From Armadillidium nasatum (Eukaryota > Arthropoda > Malacostraca > Isopoda > Armadillidiidae): DNA of 30,000 nucleotides. Made by a program: the position numbers and the translations under genes. The notes under the pieces are model-generated. The model was not told the DNA's origin. It saw only the letters and a list, made by a program, of their open reading frames with translations, and did no database searches. The stretch spans positions 12,501 to 42,500 of the forward strand of contig SEYY01019320.1 in the NCBI GenBank assembly GCA_009176605.1, read 5' to 3'. Below, one piece after another: positions 1 through 29,356 of this stretch (its first letter is position 1; the number at the start of each line of letters is the position of its first letter).

Positions 1-257
1 CCTTTGTTTGGCTTTGGCTGCTTTAGTAAGTAGTTGACTAAGCTTTTGGCATAGTTAAGTTTTTTCACCTCTCGTTGCAATTCCACGTGATTGTCCTTGA
101 GGAGGAAGAGGTTAGGCAATAGAACCCCCGCGTACGCATTCTTCTCATCCTGCAACATATGCAGCCTAACAGCAATAGGCGTAATTATTTCGATGTACTC
201 GGCAATTACCTCCTTGTCAGTTTTATTAAATATTGGAAGACAAGGCTTTTGTTCCAT
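1..257 (-). pseudogene. hAT-type transposase fragment (partial, runs off window)
   Basis: The minus strand is open from the first Met at 257 to the window edge, about 85 residues, and the frame stays open a little upstream of that Met. The peptide reads [20 protein letters not shown], then an [13 protein letters not shown] segment. From memory of the family this pattern (E-Y-x-x-x-x-x-P-I-A, then L-Q-x-E-K, then G-x-L-L-P) is the region found in hAT-superfamily transposases and host proteins derived from them, ahead of the C-terminal dimerisation domain. Neither the N-terminal zinc finger nor the C-terminal dimerisation domain is in view. Upstream (right) the frame meets a long (TA)n array, so the fragment looks broken on that side. 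It could equally be an exon of a domesticated hAT gene. Family assignment is by motif recall only. Confidence 0.5.
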
Positions 258-283
258 ACAAATAAACCAATAAACAAAATAGT

Positions 284-502
<219 letters not shown>

Positions 503-599
503 TGTCGGCATTCCTAGTTTAAGTATTAACTTTTAATTAGCAGAAAGAGTAATAAAATTTGGCTGATTAAATAAGAAACTGAAATATAAGCCCAAAATT

Positions 600-842
600 G
601 TTTTTTATTAAGAAAAATGATGAAGCGCAAATTGGTAAGCGCAAATTTCAAAAAACTTCCGCAAAAGCGCAAAATATTTTTTTAAGCGCAAATTTGCGCT
701 TTTGCGCTCTTAAAAAGTTGTTAAGCGCAAAATGCAAAAGCGCACATTTTCGAAATTTAGCGCAAAACGCAAAAGCGCAAAAAAAAAATTTGAAGCGCAA
801 ATTGCGCTTTTGCGCTTCATTTTGCGCTTATGCCCACCTCTG
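600..842. mobile_element. AAGCGCAAA-word element with a hAT-like right end
   Basis: Some 240 bp made of many copies of a GCGC-centred word (AAGCGCAAA and its complement TTTGCGCTT) in both orientations, separated by A/T-rich spacers. The right edge, read on the minus strand, is CAGAGGTGGGCATAAGCGC, which resembles the CAGRGGTGGGCA ends of hAT-type elements. No matching left terminal repeat was found and no clean 8-bp target duplication could be paired, so the left end may be lost. An 81-residue open frame across it is a by-product of the repeated word. Confidence 0.55.
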
Positions 843-857
843 ATATATAATACACTT

Positions 858-976
858 TTACAGTACCCTTTTCTCCCAATGCTCTGTTGCTAACTTATAC
901 ATCGCTTCAGAATAATGCTGCAAAATGCTTGTGTTTTGTGCATGTTTCAACCACAGTTCATTTACTTCTTTATCAT
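858..976 (-). CDS. Terminal coding exon of an unrecognised gene
   Basis: On the minus strand a TTTTCCTCAG acceptor (AG at 978-977) is followed by an open frame of 38 residues ending in a TAA at 860-858. The first two bases complete a codon from an upstream exon. The peptide is helical and charged: it begins DKEVNELWLKHAQ and ends ATEHWEKRVL. I do not recognise the family. A strong pyrimidine tract, clean acceptor and amphipathic composition support it as a real last exon. Its stop lies only 16 bp from the hAT-like end of the GCGC-word element, so the 3' UTR would run into that element. Confidence 0.5.
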
Positions 977-2305
977 CTGAGGAAAATAAATATTAAGCAT
1001 TCATTTATTATGAAACATAATAATAAATATAAACTAAAAATTTTTACAGACCTTTTAAATATTTGATTGAAAAATATAATGGTTTAGTAGATAGGAAAAT
1101 TAGAAAATGAGCAACTTAAATGTTTCCTGAAATAATCAATATTAAAGTTACAAATAACACAATGCTACCACCGATTTTTAAGGCTTCTAACAGATAAGTA
1201 ATATGGTTCATATTTAAAATTTTAATTAATAAAATTAACCTTCATTAATCTTAAAAGTATTTTCTATACAAATACCGATAAACTTTTTTTTAATAATTAA
1301 TGGTTAGGCAGACCTACTTTTTAAAAAATTTTTTTATTGACCTTTAAATATATTAAAACTGAAAATCTCAAAGAATCCTCTCTGGCTAGTACTGCAAATT
1401 TATTGCAACAAAACTGGAATGTGAAAAAGTATTTTTAGAAAAAAAAAAAAAAGTTTTAAAGTAAAATGCAAGATCAGTGGATACAATAAAGAAAGTTTTA
1501 CAACAGTTTTTTTGGTATATTCAACTCTACTTTGAAGCCTTTTTTTGTAAAAAATAAATTTTGTAAATTCTGCCTTTCTGAAGAGTATTTCTATTTTTTT
1601 TACATTAGATAGTTTAGCATTGTAACGTAGTAATGAATTCTGATTTTCTCTTACAACTCCTTTAAACTCAATATGTTGAACTCATTTTAAATTCTTTTAA
1701 TATCTTAGCTTCCCCGTACTAAAATTTTAATTTTAATAAAGGACAACCTTGATAGGTTCTCGTGGTTTCTAATTGTTCAACATATCTGGACAGCCTCTGT
1801 AACTTAGGTCTGGTGTGTTTCTCCAAAAACTTCCAATTCTGATTAAGTTTCCTATTTTTTTATTTTTTTTTTAACAATATTCCTAAAAATAAATATAAAA
1901 ATAATTTTTATTTTTAGATTTATCGCAGAATATGTCAACCGGAATGGATATTAGGAAAATTCTCAAAATTTTTCTAAGAAAATGTAATTCTGAACTAATA
2001 GGAACTAAACTTTTTAAGACAAATTGTTATAATTTAAAATTTTTATAACTTTATTCAAAGAATAAAATAATAACTAAAGTATTAACTCTATCATTGCCAA
2101 CTCTACACCAATATATTTATGAATAATAATAATAATAATAATTTTATTTTATTTCAATGGAATGTATCAAGTGAAATAAATTCATTTCCAAATGTGAATA
2201 AATTGAGATCTTTAATATAAATTACTTCTTTTTCAGAATTTAAACTAGCTACATGAATAAAATAATCACTGATATCCTGGTATGACTTGATAATGATTGA
2301 CTTAC
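977..2305 (-). other. Presumed intronic sequence of the 858-2605 gene
   Basis: AT-rich DNA with short A and T runs and a (TAA)n patch near 2127-2142. One further minus-strand open stretch at about 1730-1840 follows an AATCAG acceptor-like site and reads NWKFLEKHTRPKLQRLSRYV. It could be an internal exon of this gene, but its donor is weak. Nothing else recognisable was seen. Confidence 0.35.
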
Positions 2306-2388
2306 GCGTATGAAGATACAATTTCAATCCCAAGGAAGAATGCTCCTAGAAGTTCTCCTTGAATAGGGCAATGCCCAATATGTGCAAA
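2306..2388 (-). CDS. Candidate internal exon of an unrecognised gene
   Basis: Between an AG at 2390-2389 and a consensus GTAAGT donor starting at 2305, one minus-strand frame is open and reads FAHIGHCPIQGELLGAFFLG followed by IEIVSSYA. The hydrophobic run LLGAFFLGIEIV could be a membrane segment. The frame does not join cleanly to the candidate first exon (which ends in phase 1) nor to the terminal exon at 976, so at least one exon between them would be missing, or one of the joins is wrong. Family unknown. Confidence 0.35.
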
Positions 2389-2481
2389 CTTTAATTAAAA
2401 TACATAATACATAAAAATCTTTATTTAATGATTCATCATTCAAGCATAAAAAAAAAAATAATAAAAAGTACAATTACTGAC

Positions 2482-2605
2482 CTTTTCCTTGTGAATTTGT
2501 CCTTAAAGATTTGTGTACTGATTTAATAAAATCTGAAAGAGAAGCCGATTCATCATGTTTATTACAATCATCATCTTTGGATATTGTAACTTCACTTTTA
2601 TCCAT
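2482..2605 (-). CDS. Candidate first coding exon of an unrecognised gene
   Basis: A Met at 2605, in an AATAATGG context, opens a 41-residue minus-strand frame ending at a GTCAGT donor (exon ends ..AAAG at 2482). The peptide is acidic at first (MDKSEVTISKDDD) and then reads SLSDFIKSVHKSLRTNSQGK. The codons look ordinary and the stretch has no simple repeat. Just upstream (to the right) lies a TA array, so the promoter region would be repeat-rich. No family is recognised. It is grouped with the exons at 2306-2388 and 858-976 by strand, spacing and splice signals only. Confidence 0.45.
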
Positions 2606-2649
2606 TATTAACACTCAGTAAAATTATTTAATCTGAATTTTAAAAATGG

Positions 2650-3374
<725 letters not shown>

Positions 3375-3422
3375 TTATAAATTTGTCCTAGCCCTTGATA
3401 GAATTAATCAGTTATAAGATAT

Positions 3423-3939
<517 letters not shown>

Positions 3940-4299
3940 TTCTTGAGATTTTAGGAACAGTAAAAAAAAAGAAGTGAAGCAAATCTTTTATATTATTTGC
4001 AATTAAGGATATTCTGAAGTTGCAGAAAGCAGCAATTAATACAGCTGTCTTTCAAGACCAGTATACCATGTTGGAAGAGAAAACATATTAAGGAAGATTC
4101 AAAAGCTTGATTCCAGGAAGCAGTATGGTACAAGAAATCATTGGTTTTACCACAGAGTAAGTCTAGACAATGGTTCTGCCAAAAGGTATAGTATATAGAC
4201 ATAGTACTGTACCATATATTTCAAGTGTAGTTAAAGTCTATGGTTCTATCACAATTGTAGTTTTACCATAGGCTTTAACTATTAACTACTTAAAGTCTG
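3940..4299. other. Unassigned AT-rich sequence
   Basis: Nothing recognisable as a gene. The phrase AAAGTCTATGGTT near 4233 resembles a repeated motif seen again at 9568-9630. Confidence 0.5.
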
Positions 4300-4545
4300 T
4301 GGGTTTTACTTGGAATGCGACAGATGCTGAAAGTCTTTCTCACCAGCACCAGACAGACACTTGCTAGTGCACGCACTTATTAGCCATCTCGGATGAAACT
4401 CCTCCACTGTTGTCGATCTTCGTACATTCTCGACTCTTCAATCTCTTCCATACTTCTTCCCAACTGTCACCTTGATATTGTCCCTCAGGCCTCCACTTAA
4501 TTCTCGGCCTTCCAACACCTCTCATAAGAACATAAGAAATGTAGA
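4300..4545 (-). pseudogene. Non-LTR retrotransposon ORF2 C-terminal tail, frameshifted
   Basis: The minus strand carries GVGRPRIKWRPEGQY and a SWEEVWKRLKSRECTK segment in one frame, then, in a shifted frame, SKCLSGAGEKDFQHLSHSK before a stop. The pattern (G-R-P-R-x-x-W, then a Trp-rich helix, then a short C-terminal tail) is the usual end of LINE ORF2 proteins in invertebrates. Reverse transcriptase proper is absent, so this is a 5'-truncated, decayed copy. Confidence 0.5.
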
Positions 4546-4699
4546 CAGACACATGGGCCTATTGAAAATGTCACAGTCAAAACAAATAATAATAATTCTA
4601 ATACATGCAACAAAGACAGGTCTATCCTCTCCTTATTAGTTCATTCATGCAAAGATAAAAATAAAACTAAGCCCCTATATATATTTGCACGACGTTCTA

Positions 4700-4860
4700 A
4701 CACCATCCATCCATCGAAATAATTTCGAATTATCGATATAAATCTATATTCATATTTTTCCACTAGTATCGAAAAAATATCGATAAAACTTTTTCGCCGA
4801 TATATGAATATATCAATATTTTATCCCAATATCGAATCATCGATATTTTTTAAAAAATTA
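4700..4860. mobile_element. ATCGAT-word degenerate element
   Basis: The word ATCGATAT and variants (TATCGAAA, ATATCGAT) recur in both orientations over 150 bp, beginning after CCATCCATCCATCGAAAT. The CCATCC edge recalls the GGATGG ends of small hAT-like elements such as the one at 19163-19301. Related ATCGATAT patches occur at 9640-9675. No paired terminal repeats were found. Confidence 0.35.
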
Positions 4861-4983
4861 TAAACATTTCAGCAAAATGTGTGAATTTTTCATTTTCATG
4901 CTTATGCACGTTTGAAGACGAGGACATTCTGACAAACTCTGAGGGTTCGAGAGGAAGAGGGGAGTACAAGAGAACGTATAAAA

Positions 4984-5321
<338 letters not shown>

Positions 5322-5375
5322 TTTTTAAACCGATATATCATATTTTAACTAGGGTTGGCCGAGCTCCGGAATTTT

Positions 5376-5560
5376 CCGCACCGCACCGCACCACACCGCA
5401 CCAGGTCGTCGTGCACCGCACCGCACCAGTTGGCGTTCATTGCGCACCACACCGCACCGCACCGGAAGCAAAATGCATGCAACCGCACCGCACCGCACCA
5501 AAAGCTAAACTAAGCGCACCGCACCGCACCGAAATCAGCGCACCACGCACCGCACCGCAC
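5376..5560. repeat. GCACC subterminal repeat array, left side
   Basis: Tandem and interspersed CCGCACC units with short non-repeat spacers, GC-rich against an AT-rich background. Probably subterminal transposase-binding repeats, by analogy with known hAT elements; the function is inferred. Confidence 0.85.
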
Positions 5561-5577
5561 CGACATATACAATTAAA

Positions 5578-8600
<3,023 letters not shown>

Positions 8601-8639
8601 ACAAGATTAATTAATGCTAGGAGAGTGACCTTGTAGTAG

Positions 8640-9255
8640 TCATTTCTGGTCTTTCTCTCAGAGGGGAGAGAAAACATGGGAATTTTCCATCACCAAAACT
8701 CTGATCCTCCATCTTTCTATACTCGATACAATTCAATGCAATTCTGACATCGCCATTCAAACTTTCGTCTGTCCTTTAAATATTCTCGCTATTTCTTTTT
8801 CTCGTAATCTTTCTTTAAAGGATTACAATACTTCTCTATGAAAACAATCTTCTATGATGTTTAATATTCTGGAGCTCTTTTGAAATTTGTTTACTTTTCA
8901 CAGGTGTCTTGTTTTCACTGTATGGAGTACGTTTCACACATCTGGGATAGTCCCACTCATGTTGCTCTTGAAAAGATAGATCTAAGTCTTTTCAGTTCTT
9001 TCACACTAATTCTCTTCAATCTCTTAGCGCACGTCAAAGTTCTGTTACTTTCCATTCTATCGCTCATTACAACAGCACTGCTCTATTGAACTCTACTATC
9101 GCATACCTCCTTCAATGAAACAGGATAGTACACGTCTTTTTACAATCTATTTCATTTTTCTGTCGAGGAAATTTCGAGAGGAAATGAGGAAGGTGGAATA
9201 AAGATATTAACTTTAACTCTTCTGTCATGATACCTTGAAAATATGAACAATTTCA
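8640..9255 (+). pseudogene. Second copy of the same LINE family, C-terminal part, plus strand
   Basis: In shifting frames the plus strand reads GRENMGIF (near 8665), NILAISFSRNLSLKDYNTSL (near 8780), then MEYVSHIWDSPTHVALEKI (near 8920). These match the homologous segments of the minus-strand copy (GRENMVVF, NILGVSFSRDLSWKDHITSL, YEYASHIYVFGSIHTALLEK). Only the region after the YADD motif remains. The 3' end passes into the TA array at 9256. It is a separate insertion or the product of an inversion. Confidence 0.8.
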
Positions 9256-9368
<113 letters not shown>

Positions 9369-9400
9369 GACAAACAGAAGATTATCGCAGGATACATCAA

Positions 9401-9546
9401 CTTCGGTGCGGTGCGCACCAGAGGCCGCACCACGCACCGCACCGCACCGCACCGTTGATTTTCATTTGCGCACCGCACCGCACCGCACTTTATTTTTTCT
9501 TTGACCGCACCGCAATTTGCGCACCGCACCGCACCGCACCCGGTGC
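9401..9546. repeat. GCACC subterminal repeat array, right side
   Basis: GCACC units in the same plus-strand orientation as the left array, although the terminal repeats are inverted. The array ends CACCCGGTGCG just inside the right terminal repeat. Confidence 0.85.
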
Positions 9547-9560
9547 GTCGGCCAACCCTA

Positions 9561-9675
9561 ATTTTAACCATAGACTCTAAAGTAGTCTATGATTTTAACC
9601 ATAGACTTTAAAGTCTATGATTTTAACCAACAGTATCAAGGGCATATATCGATTATCAAGATATCGATATTTTTT
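9561..9675. repeat. Tandem palindromic unit ATTTTAACCATAGACT...
   Basis: ATTTTAACCATAGACT is followed by TAAAG and AGTCTATG, then repeats once more, giving near-perfect palindromes such as CATAGACTTTAAAGTCTATG. An ATCGATAT patch (9640-9675) follows. Confidence 0.7.
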
Positions 9676-11080
<1,405 letters not shown>

Positions 11081-11245
11081 TATAATTTGAAAGAGAGCAG
11101 GAGAGTTGCTGAGGACATAGGGATCTGGATGGCTGTGGTGAGTGGGTGTGAAAGGTGAGGTATGTATGTACATGTGTGAAGAAATTACGGCCGGCACCAC
11201 CCCACGTACAAGAGTGGGTAAGATGGAAAGCGAACTAAATAAATA

Positions 11246-11577
<332 letters not shown>

Positions 11578-11599
11578 TATATGGGAAGGTCGTCAGGTC

Positions 11600-11766
11600 G
11601 GTCGTCTGAAGGCCGTTATTTAATCAAAATATTTTAGGCTTTGAGGATAGGTCGTTCAGAGATTAAAAGCCGAGTGCGTTAATTGATTTTCAGTTGCAAC
11701 ATACAATGGTTCGACTCCTAGCTGAGATAGCAAGTCTTCTCGCAATTGATTCCTTATTAATTGCTG
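11600..11766 (+). repeat. tRNA-like SINE-type repeat, copy 1
   Basis: Shares with copy 2 the order GTCGTYTGAAG, GGCTTT.AGGATAG, TTGCAACAT, then a TGGTTCGAC box, and ends ATTGCTG. The B-box-like sequence GGTTCGACTCC is at 11708-11718. The A-box region is degraded. Confidence 0.55.
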
Positions 11767-11852
11767 TTTTTGAATCTTAATTAATTAAAATGATTTAAAA
11801 TCTGAAGATCGATCGAGGTAAGGGCCTGGTGAAATCGCCATGACGAAAGCTT

Positions 11853-12172
<320 letters not shown>

Positions 12173-12249
12173 GAATAGATTAAATAAATTGAATTGAAAC
12201 GTAAAAGACGATAATAATTTTACTTTTACTAATTATTATTATTATTAAA

Positions 12250-12299
<50 letters not shown>

Positions 12300-12554
12300 T
12301 TTTTTTTTTAAATTTTTTATTTTACATTAAAAAAAAAAAAAAAAAAAATGCTGAAAAATTTGCAAGAAAAGTAGCATCACCAATTTTAAAAATAACTAAA
12401 AAATTTTATTTTCGTTTCGTTATTTTTCTCCTTTTAGTTACACTGCATTTATAGATGTCGTACCGATTTCGAGAAAATGACTTATAATTAACGAAGCAGC
12501 AAAAATTTTCTGTTATATGACTCAAGCTTTGAAAAGGCTTAAAAGGCGCTGAAC

Positions 12555-13230
12555 ATTGCGCATTCTTCAGTTAAGGTCAAACATGCATTTCTTAGAAAAC
12601 TCTTTTTGATAAATTTAATTCAACTAACAGTCATTACAGGTTTTACTGTATTAGCTTCAGAAATATCACCAGTAAGAAATTTTATTAAAACGTAGATATG
12701 GATACCTATCACCCTGGGAGTTCTTTTCGTAGCTTCCGTTGCATTTCTTTCCCTCTCGGAGAAACTGAGTCGAAAATCCTCCCTCTAACATAATAATGAT
12801 TGTAGTTATCACACTTCTTGTATCATTGCTTTTGGCAAGTATTGAAACATTTCTTTATAACCACGAAGTAATTCAAGCCTTGGGTATGTGTTTTGCATCC
12901 ATTTTGGCTTTAGTTTTCTTCGTAATGCAAAAAGACAAAAGTTTTACTTTGCTAAAAGGATTGGCTCTTGTTAATTATGTGATACTTATTATTTTTGGCA
13001 TTCTGGTTCCAATTTTACACGATTATATTATTTCTGTTGCCTACGCCACATTGGCAGCTTTTCTCTTTTCCTCATATCGAGTAATTAACGCTTCGAGAGT
13101 CCTTAAAGTGCATAAAAACTATGACATTTTTTCAAACGAATATATTTTTGCATCTCTTACTCTGTATCTTGATTTTGTTAATTTTCTATATTACATAGTG
13201 TCATTTTTGGGCTTATCCAGAAAAAGATGA
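12555..13230 (+). pseudogene. TMBIM/Lifeguard (Bax inhibitor-1-like) family pseudogene
   Basis: Two plus-strand segments together cover most of a TMBIM protein without introns. Segment one (from 12561) reads SVKVKHAFLRKLFLINLIQL, equivalent to the R-x-A-F-I-R-K-V-Y start of the family fold, and continues through WIPITLGVLFVASVAFLSL to a stop near 12787. Segment two (12796-13230, one frame later) runs through several hydrophobic helices: LLVSLLLASIETFL, ALGMCFASILALVFFV, NYVILIIFGILVPI and ISVAYATLAAFLFSS. It ends in the family signature SNEYIFASLTLYLDFVNFLY. An in-frame TAG at 12693-12695 and a +1 shift near 12780 break it. TMBIM proteins are multi-pass membrane proteins that affect calcium handling and cell death. 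Loss of introns would fit a processed copy, but no poly-A tail or target duplication was found. Confidence 0.75.
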
Positions 13231-13860
13231 AATCTTATCGTAACGTCAAGATCATTAAATATCAGTCATGAACTAGGGTAAGAAATAGCTAATCTTTTTA
13301 ACTTGCTTCCTCATATTTTGGGCATAAATTAATAATAAAAAACTATCTTTACTACTGAAAACAGGCATTACCTGAACTTACTTATAGAGAGGAATGTGTA
13401 ACTGTACAGATTTCTCAGGAATATTGAGGCTTTTAAGATTTTCGGGTACTGAACTCAATTATTAGGTAGGTAAAACTTCCAAGATCTCGCCCTAAATGCA
13501 CAGGAATTTTTATTTACCTACGTGAAATGAAAATTTAACTAATGAATGAGCATCGGTGAACATTTTTGTAAGGGAAGGTTACTACTACTGTAACTCATAA
13601 TTATAAATAAATAAATAAAAAAGATTAATTTGAAGAAATGTCAGTGAACTTAGGAACTTTGGGAGATATGTATTTTCATATATTATTCTCATTTTCTATA
13701 AAAAAAAAAATAAAAATAAAAAAAAATAAAACAGAACAGAACAATTCGGCTTGAGAGTGCAATTTGAGATGTTAAAACTGACCGATCTTAAAAAATGAAA
13801 GTAATTTTTTTTTTAGTAAATAAAGAAATAAATTAAAAAAAATATTTACAATAAAAAATA
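13231..13860. other. Unassigned AT-rich sequence
   Basis: No gene recognised. Mixed A-rich patches occur near 13700-13735. A TA array begins at 13861. Confidence 0.6.
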
Positions 13861-13988
<128 letters not shown>

Positions 13989-14089
13989 ATTGTTTTAATA
14001 AATTTAATTTTATAATAAGGAAGAATTAAATTGTATTTATTCTTTATTCAAATGTGCAAATACATGCAATTTAATATATAGTATAATAC

Positions 14090-14610
14090 AGGGTACGTGT
14101 CCCACTCGCTCTCGGCCCCAGATATGCCCTTTTTAATATCAAAGCAGTGGTCATAAGTTAAAATTTGCCACAAACATTGGTGTGTGAGAATAGGGCTGAC
14201 ATCACAAGTGTTGGAAGTGATCGCCATATTAGCATCAAGGCATGCTTGCACACTTTCCCATGTTACGGAATGTTGTTACCAGCATATTAGGAGCCACAAC
14301 GTTCATTGTCCTCCGAATGTTCTCTTTCATTTACAGGAGAATACGTGGTTTATTACGAGGCACTTTCCCTTTCAGCATGCCCCATAGGAAGAAATACGGC
14401 GAGTAAGGTCATGAGATCTTGGTGGACAAAATACCTTGGATGTGACCCGATCTTCAAAGGACTCAATTTCATACATGATGACGTTGGACATGTAAGTGAC
14501 GCCATCCTGCTGAAAGTATCCAGTACAGAATTTCTCGTCATCCACATGATTTAAGAAATCATTGAAGATATTCATATACAAATAAACTTTACGACCAAGT
14601 TTGATATCTC
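14090..14610 (-). pseudogene. mariner-like (Tc1/mariner superfamily, DDE type) transposase remnant
   Basis: On the minus strand one frame reads YFQQDGVTYMSNVIMYEIES, then a segment around FEDRVTSK, then PPRSHDLT. These are the second catalytic Asp (Q-Q-D-G) and the third-residue region (P-P-R-S-x-D-L-T-P) of DDE transposases of the mariner type. In other frames DFHQHL-like and QACLDAN phrases continue the usual C-terminal end to about 14200. Frameshifts after PPRSHDLT and the missing N-terminal half show a dead, truncated copy. Confidence 0.75.
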
Positions 14611-14841
14611 TAAGCGCATATCTGGGGAAAAGATAGAGTGGGACACACTGTACTATCTTCAGAGCATTTATTATAAATAATTTTAATAAACGAGAACATA
14701 GACAGATACGCAATATTTTGGTACTTTAAATTTGTAGCTCTTAAATTGTGATGTAGAAACAATCTTTTCTACTGTTTGTCGGATAATTAGATTTAGTCTT
14801 TGTGTATATTTGTCCCCCACTACTAAACCGAATTTCTCTCT

Positions 14842-14844
<3 letters not shown>

Positions 14845-14921
<77 letters not shown>

Positions 14922-14935
14922 TATATATATATAAT
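14845..14935. repeat. (TA)n array
   Basis: About 90 bp of TA repeat to the right of the mariner-like remnant. Confidence 0.97.
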
Positions 14936-14946
14936 AAAAAAATAAT

Positions 14947-15062
14947 CATCCCCCAGGAAGGACTATCGTCCTGTCAGTTGGATCTTTCGAGGAAGATCCT
15001 AGGGTTTCTCGGGCCCACGGCAGTACCGCTGGCTGGGCCAGGCCTATCGCGGATGCCGGAGA
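14947..15062. repeat. GC-rich island between TA arrays, probable retroelement piece
   Basis: A 115-bp GC-rich stretch (CCCCCAGGAAGGACTATCG to GGATGCCGGAGATTAT) stands out from the AT background and is closed on both sides by TA repeats. Its composition resembles 5'-truncated repeat pieces elsewhere in the window. No family is recognised. Confidence 0.4.
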
Positions 15063-15063
15063 T

Positions 15064-15064
<1 letters not shown>

Positions 15065-15152
<88 letters not shown>
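15065..15152. repeat. (TA)n array at LINE 3' end
   Basis: About 88 bp of TA repeat adjoining the LINE 3' end at 15153. Confidence 0.97.
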
Positions 15153-15577
<425 letters not shown>

Positions 15578-15584
15578 ACTTTTT

Positions 15585-15666
15585 TAAAAGTTTTCAATAT
15601 CAGGATTTGAACCCTGACCTCTTGGATGGTAAGCAAGGGTGTTAACTCAGCGCCAAGACAGTACAA
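15585..15666 (-). repeat. tRNA-derived SINE head (A and B boxes)
   Basis: On the minus strand TGGCGCTGAGTTAA (15656-15643) fits the polymerase III A box. GGTTCAAATCC (15613-15603) fits the B box, 43 bp downstream as in a tRNA. A T-arm-like CAGG..CCTG hairpin surrounds the B box and an anticodon-arm-like CTTG..CAAG lies between. The acceptor stem does not pair, so this is a SINE head or tRNA relic, not a working tRNA. Its 3' side runs into (TA)n. Confidence 0.6.
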
Positions 15667-15887
15667 AAAGGAATCGCCCTGAGAAGGCTCATAAACAACT
15701 GTTCATGCAGATCTTCCCCAAGCGGACTCCCCTTAACTGCACTCTGACATAAGGGAATAAGGTCAAGTTCTATCTTTTTCTCTCACAGACTGATACATAA
15801 TCATATTTAAAACCAATATAACGCTTGTGGAGTTAAAATATAATCAACTTATAAAGTTTGCTAAACCAGGATAGCAGACTTTAAAAG

Positions 15888-16040
<153 letters not shown>

Positions 16041-16084
16041 ATAAATTATTAAAATATATATAAACTTTTTTTTTGTTAAAACAC

Positions 16085-16090
16085 TTTATT
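16085..16090 (-). promoter_or_regulatory. Poly(A) signal of the alpha-glucosidase gene
   Basis: AATAAA on the minus strand, 103 bp past the stop codon and followed by GTGTTTTAAC and an A run. The position is right for the 3' end of this transcript. Confidence 0.65.
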
Positions 16091-16192
16091 AAAACATTAA
16101 ATCACTTTTATAATCAATTGCAGCGATCTGTCAGCATTTCAGGGTGTGTGTGTGTCTGTGGTGGTAGTATAAAATGAATGTTTTATGAGAAA

Positions 16193-26500
<10,308 letters not shown>

Positions 26501-26501
26501 G

Positions 26502-26621
<120 letters not shown>

Positions 26622-26778
26622 GTCTAATCTATCTTTCTTTTTTGTCTCCTCTGTTGACCCTCCCCGATTTTCGTCAAATTTTAATTATAGGAAATGATTA
26701 TTTGATATATTTATGTCCTTTTAAAGTGTATATCAGGAATGTTGCTAAAACAAATTTTGATCAAAAGCGTGCAAACGA

Positions 26779-29200
<2,422 letters not shown>

Positions 29201-29356
29201 TCTATCTTCGCAAAAATTAAAGCCTTCATCTCGTTTCAATTTTTCAGTAAGATTTTCTTTTAAATGTACATGCAAATAATGATGCATCATTTCTCTTCCA
29301 AACTCATCTTCACGCTTCAAAATATTTATGAAACTCTTCTTTCGCCTGTACCAAAC
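29201..29356 (-). CDS. Candidate internal exon of an unknown minus-strand gene
   Basis: Between an ATCAATAG acceptor (AG at 29358-29357) and a GTAAGA donor (from 29200), one minus-strand frame of exactly 52 codons is open, phase 0 on both sides. It begins VWYRRKKSFINILKREDEF, continues MMHHYLHVHLKENLTEKL and ends DEGFNFCEDR. The composition is that of a soluble, helical protein. A faint likeness to the first helix of Rho-GEF DH domains (x-I-L-x-x-E-x-x-F, then Y-L) was considered but is too weak to name. No partner exon could be placed in the window. Confidence 0.45.

Noticed and set aside
598..843. 81-codon plus-strand frame rich in Lys, Ala and Phe
   Set aside because: Produced by the AAGCGCAAA word of a mobile element; no independent coding signal.
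12796..13230. Intact small TMBIM gene starting at 12796
   Set aside because: The family's first helices are encoded just upstream in another frame containing a stop, so the frame is the tail of a broken copy.
15585..15666. A functional tRNA gene on the minus strand
   Set aside because: The T arm has a six-base loop and the acceptor stem does not pair.
16141..16165. (GT)n patch near the 3' end of the alpha-glucosidase gene as a regulatory site
   Set aside because: Short simple repeat in the 3' UTR; nothing indicates a function.
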